DNA of 64,000 nucleotides from Geomonas diazotrophica. GTDB taxonomy: Bacteria; Desulfobacterota; Desulfuromonadia; Geobacterales; Geobacteraceae. Both the position numbers and the translations under genes were made by a program. Every line of letters starts with the position of its first letter. Positions within the stretch are counted from its first letter, which is position 1. The notes under the pieces were generated by a model that saw nothing but the letters and a program-made list of their open reading frames with translations, had not been told where the DNA came from and searched no databases. The stretch covers positions 2,483-66,482 of the forward strand of contig NZ_JAHLMF010000012.1 of NCBI RefSeq assembly GCF_018919385.1, given 5' to 3'. This document shows positions 46,571 to 55,463 of the stretch, piece by piece.

Positions 46571-47367
46571 TCGTAACTCTTCTTCATCAGGTGGAACAGG
46601 AGCGCGAGCAGGACCATGAAGCCGACCGCGATCCCTCCCGCCACCCGCCTTTTCTGATGCGACTGCTCGATCTCCTTCAAGGCCGCATCCAGTTTTCCCA
46701 GCTCCTTGTTGATGGCGGCAGACTCCCCCTTCACCCGGGCCACGTCCACGTCGTGGAAAAGCGTGTGGAAGCGGTTTCTGACCGAGAACAGCGACTTGCC
46801 CATCTTCTCGGTGTCCACGCCGCTTACCTGGAAATCCGCGATCCTGCGCGAGATGTCGTCGATGTACCCTTCGGTCTGCTGCATGGCGTCCCGGATCGCC
46901 CTGGCCCTGTCGAAGCTGTGGCAGCGGGTGCAGCTCTTCTCGTTGATGAGGGCCAGCGACGCCTTCACCACCTGGTGGTTGCCGTGGCAGGTGACGCAGG
47001 TGGGGCCGCCGGCGCCGAGGGCCCTGCCGTGTGCGCTGGAGAGGTAATCCTTGTAGACGCCGGGATGGCAGCGCCCGCAGAAGCCGGGGATATCCTTCTC
47101 CTTCGGTGCACCCAGGAAGCCGCGCTGCGGGGTCATGGCGTTGGCCGCGTCCTTGGGGTCGCCGCCGTGGCAGCCGTTGCAGGAGATGCCGTTGTCGGCG
47201 TGGATGCTGCTGCGCCAGAGCTTGACCGGCGCCCCCAGTCGGTCCGGCAGCGTGCCGTGACACTGGATGCAGACCGTCTCCGGTTGCTCCACCGGCGCGG
47301 CCAGGGCCGGCTTCAGGAAGGCGAGCGAGGCGAGGAGCAGGATGGCCAGGGTGTTTTTGCGAATCAT
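46567..47367 (-). CDS. Membrane-anchored pentahaem cytochrome c
   Basis: 266 residues from the ATG at 47367, coupled to the cytochrome b stop (ATGA). A signal peptide covers about 1-24. Five CXXCH motifs: CIQCH, CNGCH, CGRCH, CVTCH, CTRCH. A helical domain follows the haems, and a C-terminal membrane helix (GGIAVGFMVLLALLFHLM) anchors it with the haems in the periplasm. In the operon Rieske-cytochrome b-this gene it takes the place of cytochrome c1. Confidence 0.93.
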   Translation of the reverse strand: MIRKNTLAILLLASLAFLKPALAAPVEQPETVCIQCHGTLPDRLGAPVKLWRSSIHADNGISCNGCHGGDPKDAANAMTPQRGFLGAPKEKDIPGFCGRCHPGVYKDYLSSAHGRALGAGGPTCVTCHGNHQVVKASLALINEKSCTRCHSFDRARAIRDAMQQTEGYIDDISRRIADFQVSGVDTEKMGKSLFSVRNRFHTLFHDVDVARVKGESAAINKELGKLDAALKEIEQSHQKRRVAGGIAVGFMVLLALLFHLMKKSYD

Positions 47368-48461
47368 GACAGGTGCCCCCATACGCTAAGAGCGATCCAG
47401 AGCAGGATGCCCGCTATCACCAGGGTCAGGAATACCGGCCGCTTCAGCGGATGCCGCTCCGGAGAGCGGTCGATGAAGGGGAGCAGCGCCAGGAAGGTCA
47501 TCGCCGCCGCCTGCACCGAGAGCCCCAAAAGCTCGCTCGGGAAGATCTTCAGGGTCTGGTAGTTGGCCAGGAAGTACCACTCCGGCTTGATGTGGGCCGG
47601 GGTCTTGAACGGGTCGGCCGGCACGAAGGCGTCCGGGGTGAAGGGCATGCCAGGCCAGAAGAAGACCACCGCCAGAAAGACGGCGAAGTAGATCGAGATC
47701 GAGGCCAGGTCCTGCAGCGCGTAATTGGGGAAGAAGGGGATCCCCCCCGGGTGACCCTGGTAGTGGTACTGTTGCGCCTCGAAGGGGGTCGCCGTTCCCT
47801 CCCTGCCGAAGGGGGGCGCCGAGACGCCGGTACGCTTCAGAAGGAACAGGTGAGCCCCGATGACGGCGGCGATCACCACGGGAAGGACGGCGGCGTGCAG
47901 GGCGAAGAAGCGCCCCAGGGTCGGCGGGCCGACCAGCTTGCCGCCGCGCAGAAATTCCACCAGGTAGGGACCCACGACCGGGATGGCGCTGGCGCTGTTG
48001 GTGGCGACCGTTGTGGCCCAGAAGGAGAGCTGGCTCCAGGGGGCCAGGTAGCCGGTGAGCGAGATCCCCTGCACCAGGGCGAGCAGGGTGAAGCCGGTGA
48101 CCCAGTTCAGCTCGCGCGGCGCCTTGTAGCTTCCCATGAGCAGGGTGGAGAGCATGTGCAGGATCAGCACCGCCACCATCATGTTGGAACCCACCGCGTG
48201 GCACAGGCGGATCAGCCAGCCGTAGGGGACCTCGTTCATGATGAAGGTGACGCTCTTGAAGGCCTTGTCGGCGTCGGGGACGTAGTAGATCATGAGCAGC
48301 ATCCCGGTGATCACCTGCAGGGCGAAGATCACCAGTAGCACGCTTCCCAATGAATACCACTCGTTGATGTTGCGCGGCAGCAGGTAGCCTGTCAGCTCCT
48401 TCTCCACGATCTCGCCGACCCCGATGCGCAGGTCGAGCCAGCGGTACAGCCTTTTTAGCAT
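47364..48461 (-). CDS. Cytochrome b of a bc-type quinol-oxidising complex
   Basis: 365 residues, fusing the b6-like and subunit IV-like parts. Haem His pairs are in RLCHAVGSNMMVAVLILHM and FFALHAAVLPVVIAAVIGAH. The quinol-site signature is KPEWYFLA, near residue 293. Eight membrane segments are expected. It oxidises menaquinol with the Rieske protein and passes electrons to the pentahaem cytochrome, contributing to proton motive force. Confidence 0.95.
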   Translation of the reverse strand: MLKRLYRWLDLRIGVGEIVEKELTGYLLPRNINEWYSLGSVLLVIFALQVITGMLLMIYYVPDADKAFKSVTFIMNEVPYGWLIRLCHAVGSNMMVAVLILHMLSTLLMGSYKAPRELNWVTGFTLLALVQGISLTGYLAPWSQLSFWATTVATNSASAIPVVGPYLVEFLRGGKLVGPPTLGRFFALHAAVLPVVIAAVIGAHLFLLKRTGVSAPPFGREGTATPFEAQQYHYQGHPGGIPFFPNYALQDLASISIYFAVFLAVVFFWPGMPFTPDAFVPADPFKTPAHIKPEWYFLANYQTLKIFPSELLGLSVQAAAMTFLALLPFIDRSPERHPLKRPVFLTLVIAGILLWIALSVWGHLS

Positions 48462-48483
48462 GGACGTTTGCCTCCGTGGGGGG

Positions 48484-48903
48484 TTAGCCGATGGTGATGT
48501 TGCCTTCGGTGACGGTGAGCGGGATCTTGGCGAGCGGACGCGGCGGGGGGCCTCCCAGCACCGTGCCGTCGGTGGAGAACTGGCCGCCGTGGCAGGGACA
48601 GAGAAACTGCTGCTTCTCCTTGACCCACTGCACGATGCAGCCCAGGTGGGTGCAGACCGCGGAGAGGGCGACCAGTTCGCCGCTCTGCGTCTTGATCAGC
48701 ACGGCCGAGGAACCGGCGAACTCGAAAAACTTGGCGTCCCCCTCCTTGAGCTCCCCAACCGGGATCACCAGCTTGGCAGCCCCCCCCTGGCCCGACCTGG
48801 GCGCCAGGTAGCGGAAAACCGGATATCCCGCGGCAACCGCGGCGGCGGCCGTGGCCCCGGCCACGCAGACCCCGAGAAACTTCCTTCTTCCCTCGTTCTC
48901 CAT
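48484..48903 (-). CDS. Rieske iron-sulfur protein
   Basis: 139 residues from the ATG at 48903 (GGGAGG upstream). An N-terminal Tat-like/anchor helix begins RRKFLGVCVAG. The [2Fe-2S] ligands are in CTHLGC and CPCHGG. It is the first gene of the Rieske-cytochrome b-pentahaem cytochrome operon. Confidence 0.95.
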   Translation of the reverse strand: MENEGRRKFLGVCVAGATAAAAVAAGYPVFRYLAPRSGQGGAAKLVIPVGELKEGDAKFFEFAGSSAVLIKTQSGELVALSAVCTHLGCIVQWVKEKQQFLCPCHGGQFSTDGTVLGGPPPRPLAKIPLTVTEGNITIG

Positions 48904-49010
48904 GCATCCTCCCTGCTTATGTCTGTCGATTCGGCACAAGTATAATGACAGCTTGCACCATTTCAAGCGACTTTTTCATGAAGGTGAGGTGGTGGTCCCG
49001 TTCACCGTGA

Positions 49011-49032
49011 GAGCGCCGGCGCCGCGGCCGGC
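49011..49032. other. GC-rich hairpin in the Rieske/AhpD divergent region
   Basis: GCGCCGGCGCCGCGGCCGGCGC forms a perfect stem without a T-run. It lies in the 285-base gap between divergent genes, where I see no other distinct signal. It may act on either 5' leader. Confidence 0.45.
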
Positions 49033-49188
49033 GCGGCACGGGTTCCCGTTTCCCTGCGTCTTCTTTTACTAATGAGCGCGTCGGCGCTTTCCCCTTTACC
49101 CCCGGCGGACTTTCCGGTATGCTGGCGCCCTCGCCGGGGGGAGTGCGGATGCCGTCGTCGCCGGTGACACCTTCTAAAAGGAGAACGG

Positions 49189-49521
49189 ATGGAAACCTAC
49201 TACGATCCCAAGGACTTGGGGAGCTTTGCCGAGATCGGCAAGGACGCGCCGGAGCTGGCCGGCAAGTTCTTCGACTATTACAACGAGGTGTTCGCCGAGG
49301 GGGAGCTGACCGAACGGGAAAAGGCGCTCATCGCACTTGCCGTAGCCCACACCGTGCAATGCCCCTACTGCATCGACGCCTACACCAGGGCCTGCCTGGA
49401 AAAGGGGTCGCACCTGGGCGAGATGACCGAGGCGCTGCACGTGGTGACCGCTATTCGCGGCGGCGCCTCCCTGGTGCACGGCGTGCAGATGCGCAAGATC
49501 GCCGAGAAGCTTTCGCTTTAG
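49189..49521 (+). CDS. AhpD/carboxymuconolactone decarboxylase-like protein (ArsS-associated)
   Basis: 110 residues, one all-helical AhpD domain with the redox CXXC in CPYCIDAYTRACLEKG. It resembles the small peroxidase-like protein commonly encoded beside arsenosugar radical SAM genes. It lies 9 bases before the ArsS-like gene, with AAAAGGAG upstream. Direct function is unproven. Confidence 0.88.
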   Translation: METYYDPKDLGSFAEIGKDAPELAGKFFDYYNEVFAEGELTEREKALIALAVAHTVQCPYCIDAYTRACLEKGSHLGEMTEALHVVTAIRGGASLVHGVQMRKIAEKLSL

Positions 49522-49530
49522 GAGGCGGGG

Positions 49531-50487
49531 ATGGACGTGGCGACTGGGAGGCTGGGAGAGAGTTTCGGGGAGCGTCTGGCGCGCCATGACCTGTCGCTCA
49601 CCCGTGAGCGGACCACGGCGCTGCAGGTGAACCTCGGGCTTGCCTGTGACCTCGCCTGCGGCCACTGCCACCTGGAGGCGGGGCCGGCACGCAGCGAGAT
49701 GATGCCGCGGTCGGTCATGGCGGAGGTGATCGCCTGTGCCCGCCGCTTCAGGTTCGACAGCATAGACCTGACCGGGGGCGCGCCGGAATTGGTCCGGGAC
49801 CTCCCCTACCTGGTGCGGGGGTTGGCGCCGGAGACACCGAGGCTCATCCTGCGCAGCAACCTCGTGTCGCTGGAGGGAGAGCGGGGCGAGGAACTTTTGC
49901 AGCTGTACCGCGAATTGAAGGTGGTGCTGGTTGCGTCGCTGCCGGCCGGCAACCAGGCCCAGACCGAGGCCCAGCGCGGTGCGGGAGTGTGGGAGAGGAG
50001 CATCCGGGCACTGAAGAGGCTGAACACCCTGGGGTACGGCCTGCCGGGAAGCCCCCTGGAGCTCGACCTGGTCAGCAACCCCTCCGGGGCTTTCCTGCCG
50101 CCGCCGCAGCTCCAGGCCCAGGAGAAGTTCCGGCGCGACCTCGCCCGCAAACACGGCGTGAGTTTCCACAACCTCTACACCTTCGCCAATGTCCCTCTGG
50201 GGCGGTTCCGCCGCTTCCTGGAACGCTCGGGGAACCTGGAGGGCTACCTGGAGAAGCTCTCCGTTGGCTTCAACCCCTGTGCCGTGGCCGGGCTCATGTG
50301 CCGCAGCCAGCTTTCCGTGGACTGGTGCGGGCGGCTCTACGACTGCGATTTCCACCTGGCCCAGGGGATCTTCCACGGCGGCGGGGAACGTCTCATCTCT
50401 TCCCTCACCGAACTCCCCCCCCCGGGGACACCGATTCCCTCCGCCGATCACTGCTACGCCTGCACGGTCGGCTCCGGATTCACCTGA
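49531..50487 (+). CDS. arsS: ArsS-like arsenosugar biosynthesis radical SAM protein
   Basis: 318 residues. The radical SAM motif is CDLACGHC in LQVNLGLACDLACGHCHLEAGP, near residue 43, and the ArsS C-terminal domain carries extra Cys residues (NPCAVAGLMCRSQLSVDWCG, YDCDFH, CYACTVGSG). ArsS-type proteins are linked to conversion of methylarsenicals to arsenosugars. The usual neighbour ArsM methyltransferase is not in the window. A related thio/seleno-modification role cannot be excluded. Confidence 0.87.
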   Translation: MDVATGRLGESFGERLARHDLSLTRERTTALQVNLGLACDLACGHCHLEAGPARSEMMPRSVMAEVIACARRFRFDSIDLTGGAPELVRDLPYLVRGLAPETPRLILRSNLVSLEGERGEELLQLYRELKVVLVASLPAGNQAQTEAQRGAGVWERSIRALKRLNTLGYGLPGSPLELDLVSNPSGAFLPPPQLQAQEKFRRDLARKHGVSFHNLYTFANVPLGRFRRFLERSGNLEGYLEKLSVGFNPCAVAGLMCRSQLSVDWCGRLYDCDFHLAQGIFHGGGERLISSLTELPPPGTPIPSADHCYACTVGSGFT

Positions 50488-50504
50488 GGCGGCAGCATCG
50501 TGGC

Positions 50505-51014
50505 CTAGTTAGGCCGCTTACCCGCCGGCTTTGCCGGCTCCTCGCCGGGGCGGAACACCCGCCCGCGGTAGCTCCCCTTTTGCTCCCAGAAGTGGCGGAA
50601 TTCCCGGTTGCGCAGCACGCGCATCTGGGCGAGCGTGTGCCTGGAGAGTTCGGGGGGGAGTTTGCCGCGCGGCACCCGGCTCCAGGGACCGCGCCAGGAG
50701 CCGGACCGGTACCAGGCCCCGTCGCTCGCCTTCAGGTACGACCCGCCAAGGTAAAAGAGGTCCCCGGCGCTCCCCACCGCCGCCCCGAACCCCAGTTCCG
50801 CGGGGAAGAGGAACAGGGGAGGGCGCCTAGCCGTCGACGGCACCGGCCGGACCGGCTCCCCTCCCTGCGGCGCGGGAGCCGGTGGATGCTGCTCCTCCAG
50901 TTGCCGGTAGTACTCATCGTAGAACGGGTAGGGGTAGTAGGTGTCGTCGGCGTCTGCGCTTGCGGCCATTGCCGGGAGCGCGATGACCAGGGTCAGCGTG
51001 GGCAGAATTTTCAT
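50505..51014 (-). CDS. Exported protein of unknown function
   Basis: 169 residues from the ATG at 51014 (GGGAGG upstream). A signal peptide spans about 1-20 (MKILPTLTLVIALPAMAAS). A Tyr/Pro-rich segment (YYPYPFYDEYYRQLEEQ) and a conserved-looking body (GDLFYLGGSYLKASDGAWYRSG) follow. No family is recognised. Its start overlaps the stop of the upstream SDR gene. Confidence 0.7.
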   Translation of the reverse strand: MKILPTLTLVIALPAMAASADADDTYYPYPFYDEYYRQLEEQHPPAPAPQGGEPVRPVPSTARRPPLFLFPAELGFGAAVGSAGDLFYLGGSYLKASDGAWYRSGSWRGPWSRVPRGKLPPELSRHTLAQMRVLRNREFRHFWEQKGSYRGRVFRPGEEPAKPAGKRPN

Positions 51015-51907
51015 GGCAGCCTCCCTTCCCGTGCCTGGCGGGCAAGCCCGGTGAGCTCCAGGCTCGCCCGCCAAAGGCGCTCCGCCGCGGCCAGGTCGTA
51101 AGAGGCGGGCGAGGAAGCCCCCTCCCTCTCGGCGGCCCAGTAGCCGCCGCTTCTGCCTGCCACCTCGCCGGCGCAGGCGAGGTGGAGCACGGTGCGCGCC
51201 CCCCGGCGCGGCCCGACCAGCGCGCCGCTTTTCAAGGAGCCGGCGACATGGGAGAGCCAGCTCCCCAGGCCGTTGTTCAGCGAGAAGCGGGTCAGCACGT
51301 TGCCGGGGGCGGCCGCGTTGGCCGTGATCCCGCTGCCCTCCAGCCGCCGGGCCAGCTCATAGGTGAACAGCAGGTTCGCCAGCTTGGACTGGGCATATGC
51401 CCTCCTGCCGTCGTACCCCCGCTCCAGGTTCAAGTCGTCGAAATCGATACCGGGGCAGCCGCGATGGGCGGCGGAGACCACGTTGACCACCCTGGCCCGC
51501 TCCCCCCGGCGCAGCAGTTCCAAAAGGAGCAGGGTCAACAGGAAGTACCCCAGGTGGTTGAGGGCGAAGGTCATCTCCAGCCCCTCGGGGGTGGTGAGGC
51601 GCCGGGCGAATCTCCCCCCGGCGTTGTTTACCAGGAGGTCCAGGCGCGGATAGACCGCTTGGAAACGGCGGGCGACCGCGCGGACCTCCTCCTGGATGGA
51701 AAGGTCCGCCTGCCAGAACTCTACCTGGTAGTTGCCGCTTTCCCGCTTGATCGCTTCCGCGCTCTTTTCGCAGCGCACCCGGTCCCGTCCCACCCCGATC
51801 AGCGTTGCCCCCGCCCGGGCCAGGGCGAGCGCGGTGGCTCTCCCGATCCCGGAACTGGCCCCGGTCACAAGGCAGATCCTGCCGGTCATGTCTGGCCGTG
51901 CGCGCAT
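51011..51907 (-). CDS. Short-chain dehydrogenase/reductase
   Basis: 298 residues from the ATG at 51907 (AAGGGGG upstream). The NAD(P)-binding motif is TGASSGIG, followed by LLVNNAGG and the catalytic YAQSK with upstream Ser in VVSAAH. It is closest in form to retinol dehydrogenase/WW-domain oxidoreductase-type SDRs. The substrate is unknown. Longer reading in this frame crosses the divergent ferredoxin gene and is not used. Confidence 0.88.
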   Translation of the reverse strand: MRARPDMTGRICLVTGASSGIGRATALALARAGATLIGVGRDRVRCEKSAEAIKRESGNYQVEFWQADLSIQEEVRAVARRFQAVYPRLDLLVNNAGGRFARRLTTPEGLEMTFALNHLGYFLLTLLLLELLRRGERARVVNVVSAAHRGCPGIDFDDLNLERGYDGRRAYAQSKLANLLFTYELARRLEGSGITANAAAPGNVLTRFSLNNGLGSWLSHVAGSLKSGALVGPRRGARTVLHLACAGEVAGRSGGYWAAEREGASSPASYDLAAAERLWRASLELTGLARQAREGRLP

Positions 51908-52081
51908 GCCGTCCCCCTTTTGCATATTTTTAAAATAATTTAACGATTCTCCGGTGGCCGGTGCGATTGTCAAGTTTCCCATCTGCCATTTTTCGTTGGG
52001 AAGTTGGCCGGCATCTGCGCTATAGTGACCGGTGGTCCGGTATCCCGCCGGGCCAACCTCGAGGATGAAAAGGGGGAGTCG

Positions 52082-52279
52082 GTGGCAAGAAGACCATGGG
52101 TGGACAATGAACAATGCATCAGCTGCGGCATCTGCATCGCCAACTGTCCGCAGGTGTTCCGCTTCGATGCGCACGGCAAGTCGGAGTGTTACAACCCTGC
52201 CGGCGCCGCGGAGGATGTGATCCAGACGCAGGCCGTAGAGCTCTGCCCGGTGTCGTGCATCGGGTGGGAGGAGGAGTAG
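52082..52279 (+). CDS. Ferredoxin, single [4Fe-4S]
   Basis: 65 residues from a GTG at 52082 (AAAAGGGGGAG upstream). Cys ligands are in CISCGICIANCPQVF plus a later CPVSCI; the spacing CxxCxxxxxC with a distal CP is typical of monocluster ferredoxins of the Fer4_13 type. It is a small cytoplasmic electron carrier. The next gene, a sensor kinase, begins 2 bases after its stop. Confidence 0.88.
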   Translation: MARRPWVDNEQCISCGICIANCPQVFRFDAHGKSECYNPAGAAEDVIQTQAVELCPVSCIGWEEE

Positions 52280-52280
52280 G

Positions 52281-53390
52281 GTGTCACCGGCCAGCCGGCC
52301 TGCCGGCCTGATCAAGGGAGGCGCCCTGTTCGCCTGCGTGGTGGCGATCAGCCTGTTGCACTACCTGACACCGCTCAGGTTGGGGATGCTGCACGACATC
52401 TTCCAGCGCCTGTACTACATCCCCATAATCCTTGCCGCCTACTGGTTCGGGTTCCGCGGGGGCATCGGCTGCGCCATCCTGGTGACTGTGGCCTACGCCC
52501 CGCACATCCTGTTCCAGTGGGGGGGGCACATCGCCATGGAGATGGAGAAGTACCTGGAGGTAATCCTCTACAACGTGGTAGGGGGGATCACCGGCTTTCT
52601 CTCGCAGCAGGAGCGTTGCCGGCGCGAGGAGCTGGAACGGACCGCCCAGGGGCTCGAGGATTCCTACCGGCAGCTCAAGACCCAGTCGGAGCTGATCATC
52701 AGGATCGAGGAACAACTGCGGCGCGCCGAGCGCCTGTCGGCCCTGGGCGAGCTCTCCGCAATACTGGCCCACGAGATTAGAAACCCGCTCGCCTCGATCC
52801 GTGGCACGGCGGAGATCCTGATGGAGGAGGCCCCCCCCGCCTCTCGGCGCGGCGAATTCCTGGAGATCCTGGTCAAGGAGTCGGACCGGCTGAACCGGGT
52901 GGTGGAGGATTTCCTGCGCATGGCGCGTCCCGAGCCGGCCGACAAGAGAGAGTGCGACGTCAACGAGGAGCTCGGCAACATGGTGACCCTGCTGTCGGCC
53001 CAGGCGCGCGGCTGCGGGGTGAGTCTCGACCTCTCCCGCGAAACCCTGCCGCGGCTGGTGGCGGACCCGGAGAAGCTGCGCCAGGCCTTCCTGAACATCA
53101 TGTTGAACGCGATTCAGGCCTCCCCGGAGGGGGGGACGGTGCGGGTCTCCACCTCCTTCGACCGCAAGGGAGGCTGCATCGAGATACGTATCGCCGACCA
53201 GGGCGCGGGAATCGCACCCGATGCCATCGCCCAAATCTTCGAGCCCTTCTTCACCACCAAGGGGAGCGGCACCGGCCTGGGACTCTCGATCACCAAGAAG
53301 ATCGTGGAGGGGCACGGCGGGAGCCTCGAGGTGGAGAGCGAGCCGGGGAGGGGGGCCACCTTCAGGGTGCGCCTCCCCGTCTCCGGTTGA
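52281..53390 (+). CDS. Membrane sensor histidine kinase (NtrB/ZraS-like)
   Basis: 369 residues, GTG start. Three or four N-terminal membrane helices (residues about 12-110) without a large external domain are followed by a coiled coil. The histidine box is LSAILAHEIRNPLASIRG near residue 165, and HATPase boxes are IMLNAIQAS, DQGAGIAPD and GTGLGLSITKK. No cognate response regulator is adjacent. It directly follows the ferredoxin, so a redox-related input is possible but unproven. Confidence 0.92.
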   Translation: MSPASRPAGLIKGGALFACVVAISLLHYLTPLRLGMLHDIFQRLYYIPIILAAYWFGFRGGIGCAILVTVAYAPHILFQWGGHIAMEMEKYLEVILYNVVGGITGFLSQQERCRREELERTAQGLEDSYRQLKTQSELIIRIEEQLRRAERLSALGELSAILAHEIRNPLASIRGTAEILMEEAPPASRRGEFLEILVKESDRLNRVVEDFLRMARPEPADKRECDVNEELGNMVTLLSAQARGCGVSLDLSRETLPRLVADPEKLRQAFLNIMLNAIQASPEGGTVRVSTSFDRKGGCIEIRIADQGAGIAPDAIAQIFEPFFTTKGSGTGLGLSITKKIVEGHGGSLEVESEPGRGATFRVRLPVSG

Positions 53391-53585
53391 CACTGTGGAA
53401 AATCCTACTGCGCCTGCCGGATATTCCACAGGGCCGCCCGAACCGGCTCCCCGGGAGGGAAACCCGGTGCAGTGATGCCGGGTAGTTAACCCGCCTCCGG
53501 TTGCCTGGCACGTTCCTTGTAAAAGCGTTGTGCGTTCGGGCAGGAGGGCGCACGCTGCGCCCCGCGCCGAACCGGGGGCAACGTG

Positions 53586-53996
53586 ATGAAAAACAAGATC
53601 CTTAACAGCGCGCTCGTCCTGGCCGTGGTGACCGTCCTGGCCGTTTTCGCCTTTTACGTGCGGGTCGGGGCGACCGCCGACCAGGTGGTGGTGCTGCGTA
53701 CCTCGGGGATGACCTGCGGCGCCTGCGTCAAGAAGATCACCGAAGCCCTGCAGTCCCAAAGGGGGGTGGCGGCGGCGGAGGTGGATCTCGAGTCGGGTCT
53801 GGTGGTGGCCGGCTACGACTCGAAGCAGACCGCGCCCGAGAAACTCGCCCAGGCCGTGCAGAAGAGCGGTTTCCCTTCCCAGGTGGCCCAGGTCGTCACG
53901 CCGCAGCAGTTTCGCAGCGCGGTCGGTCGGGACATCGGCGGCAAGGCGCCCGTCGGAGGGTGCTACGGCTCGCGCGGCTGTGGCGCCGCCCAATGA
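53586..53996 (+). CDS. Membrane-anchored HMA-domain metal-binding protein
   Basis: 136 residues. An N-terminal signal anchor spans about 7-27. The HMA domain has the metal site MTCGACVKK. The C-terminal tail GGCYGSRGCG has two more Cys. It probably binds Cu(I), Hg(II) or a similar soft metal outside the cytoplasm. It is followed by an exported DUF2318 protein, suggesting a shared metal-handling role. Confidence 0.88.
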   Translation: MKNKILNSALVLAVVTVLAVFAFYVRVGATADQVVVLRTSGMTCGACVKKITEALQSQRGVAAAEVDLESGLVVAGYDSKQTAPEKLAQAVQKSGFPSQVAQVVTPQQFRSAVGRDIGGKAPVGGCYGSRGCGAAQ

Positions 53997-54067
53997 ACAG
54001 TTTTCGCCACGCCCGCGTGGCGCGATTAAGCAACAGCCTGCCCGTCAGGCCCGAAAAGGAGCAACAC

Positions 54068-54541
54068 ATGGTTCAGTCGAGCAAAAAAGGATTCAAGGCC
54101 CTCCTTCTGGTCGCCATCGCCCTCGTGGCCATGGCGAGCGTTGCCTTCGCTTTCAACCTTCCCGGGATGGGGAAATACGAGAAGGTGAAGCCGGCGGCCG
54201 GCAGCGTCACCATTCCCGTCGCCAAGGTGAGCGACGGCAAGGCGCATTTCTACAAGTTCGCCGATGCCGGGAAAGAGATCAACTTCTTCATCGTCAAGGG
54301 AAGCGACGGCCAGCTTCACGTCGCCTTCGACGCCTGCGACGTCTGCTACCGCGAGAAGAAGGGGTACGAGCAGCAGGGCGACAAGATGAACTGCCTCAAC
54401 TGCAACCAGAAGTTCGCCATCAACCGCATCGGCGCGGCTTCGGGCGGCGGCTGCAATCCCTCCTACCTTGCCGCCAAGGTCGACGGAGGCAAGGTGACCA
54501 TCTCCGTCAACGATCTCAAGGCGGGTGCCCGCTTCTTCTAG
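54068..54541 (+). CDS. Exported DUF2318-type Cys-rich protein
   Basis: 157 residues from the ATG at 54068 (AAAAGGAG upstream). A signal peptide ends near AFAF. The DUF2318 pattern is visible: FIVKGSDGQLHVAFDACDVC, MNCLNCNQKFAINRIG and GGGCNPSYLAAKVDGG. Family members bind iron-sulfur or metal and accompany metal transport systems. It is co-directional with, and 71 bases after, the HMA protein, and a terminator follows. Confidence 0.88.
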   Translation: MVQSSKKGFKALLLVAIALVAMASVAFAFNLPGMGKYEKVKPAAGSVTIPVAKVSDGKAHFYKFADAGKEINFFIVKGSDGQLHVAFDACDVCYREKKGYEQQGDKMNCLNCNQKFAINRIGAASGGGCNPSYLAAKVDGGKVTISVNDLKAGARFF

Positions 54542-54572
54542 GCGGCGCGGGCGGATAGAACCCAGGTACGTG

Positions 54573-54612
54573 AAACGCCGGGAACGCGCATGGCCGCGCC
54601 CCGGCGTTTTCT
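54573..54612 (+). terminator. Terminator after the DUF2318 gene
   Basis: AAACGCCGGG ... CCCCGGCGTTTT is a strong GC stem with a T-run, 32 bases past the stop codon. Confidence 0.85.
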
Positions 54613-54773
54613 TGTGCCCGCTCCGCGGGCGCCGCGCCCCCGGCGGAGCCCCCCCTCCACGGCAAGGGAAGGGAGAGGCCGCCGCGAGCGCTCTTGGGGG
54701 CGCGCCGAGCGGCCGGCGGCGGTTCTTTCCGTTGTGGCGCGGCCAAGCCGTCGACCCGCGCCGGTTTTGCTGG

Positions 54774-54803
54774 TTGACACCCGTCTTCCCGGCGGTGTAT
54801 TAC
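54774..54803 (+). promoter_or_regulatory. Sigma-70-type promoter
   Basis: TTGACA at 54774-54779 and TATTAC at 54798-54803 are separated by 18 bases. The start at 54834 follows 30 bases later. Confidence 0.75.
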
Positions 54804-54833
54804 AGAAGAGCAGGCAGCATCAGGGGGTATCAC

Positions 54834-55463
54834 GTGAGCAAGGACAAGGACGAGCGCAAGAGGTCGCACCTCAGGCTCGTGGTGAATAACGCGGAAAACA
54901 GGAGTTCCAGGCCTTCGGCTGCCGAGCAGGAGTTCGTTCCGCTCGAGGAGTTGATCGCGAACCGGGACCTGTTCCGTTCCGCCTTCTACCGCGGCATGGG
55001 TAGGCTGCAGACCAAGGGGTACCAGCAGTTGGAACGCTTCCTTGCCAACCGCGGCGCTCCCTACGGGATCGATCCGGTGCACGGCAAGGTGATGGTGCTC
55101 CCCGCGGGGGACGTCTCCCCCGAGGCGCTGGAGTACGGCTCGCCGCAGGACGAACTGTTGCTGAGCATCACCGAAGACGCCGGCGGTTCCGGGCTTTGCT
55201 TCTCGCTGGAGATGATCCTCCCGTATTTCAGCGAGGACGACGCGGTCATGGAGGAAGCGCTCCTCTTTGCGCCCGTCCTGCAGTACGGCGCCCTGTTCCT
55301 GGAGGAGAACCCCCACGACGGGATGCTGGACCTGATCTACCGCCTGGCCGTGCCGCTGTTCCCGCCGGTGCTCACCACCCGCCTCGCCGAGCGGATGTTC
55401 TCCATCTTTTCCTTCGAGCTCAAGGAAACCTTCCTCGCCCTCTCCGACTACCCAGAGGGGTAA
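54834..55463 (+). CDS. Conserved-looking protein of unknown function
   Basis: 209 residues from a GTG at 54834, preceded by AGGGGG and a good promoter. The frame stays open upstream, but that part lies before the promoter. There is a charged N-terminus (KDKDERKRSHLRLVVNN), then a soluble globular body with acidic surface (EDAGGSGLCFSLEMILPYF) and no membrane segment. I do not recognise a family. Confidence 0.7.
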   Translation: MSKDKDERKRSHLRLVVNNAENRSSRPSAAEQEFVPLEELIANRDLFRSAFYRGMGRLQTKGYQQLERFLANRGAPYGIDPVHGKVMVLPAGDVSPEALEYGSPQDELLLSITEDAGGSGLCFSLEMILPYFSEDDAVMEEALLFAPVLQYGALFLEENPHDGMLDLIYRLAVPLFPPVLTTRLAERMFSIFSFELKETFLALSDYPEG

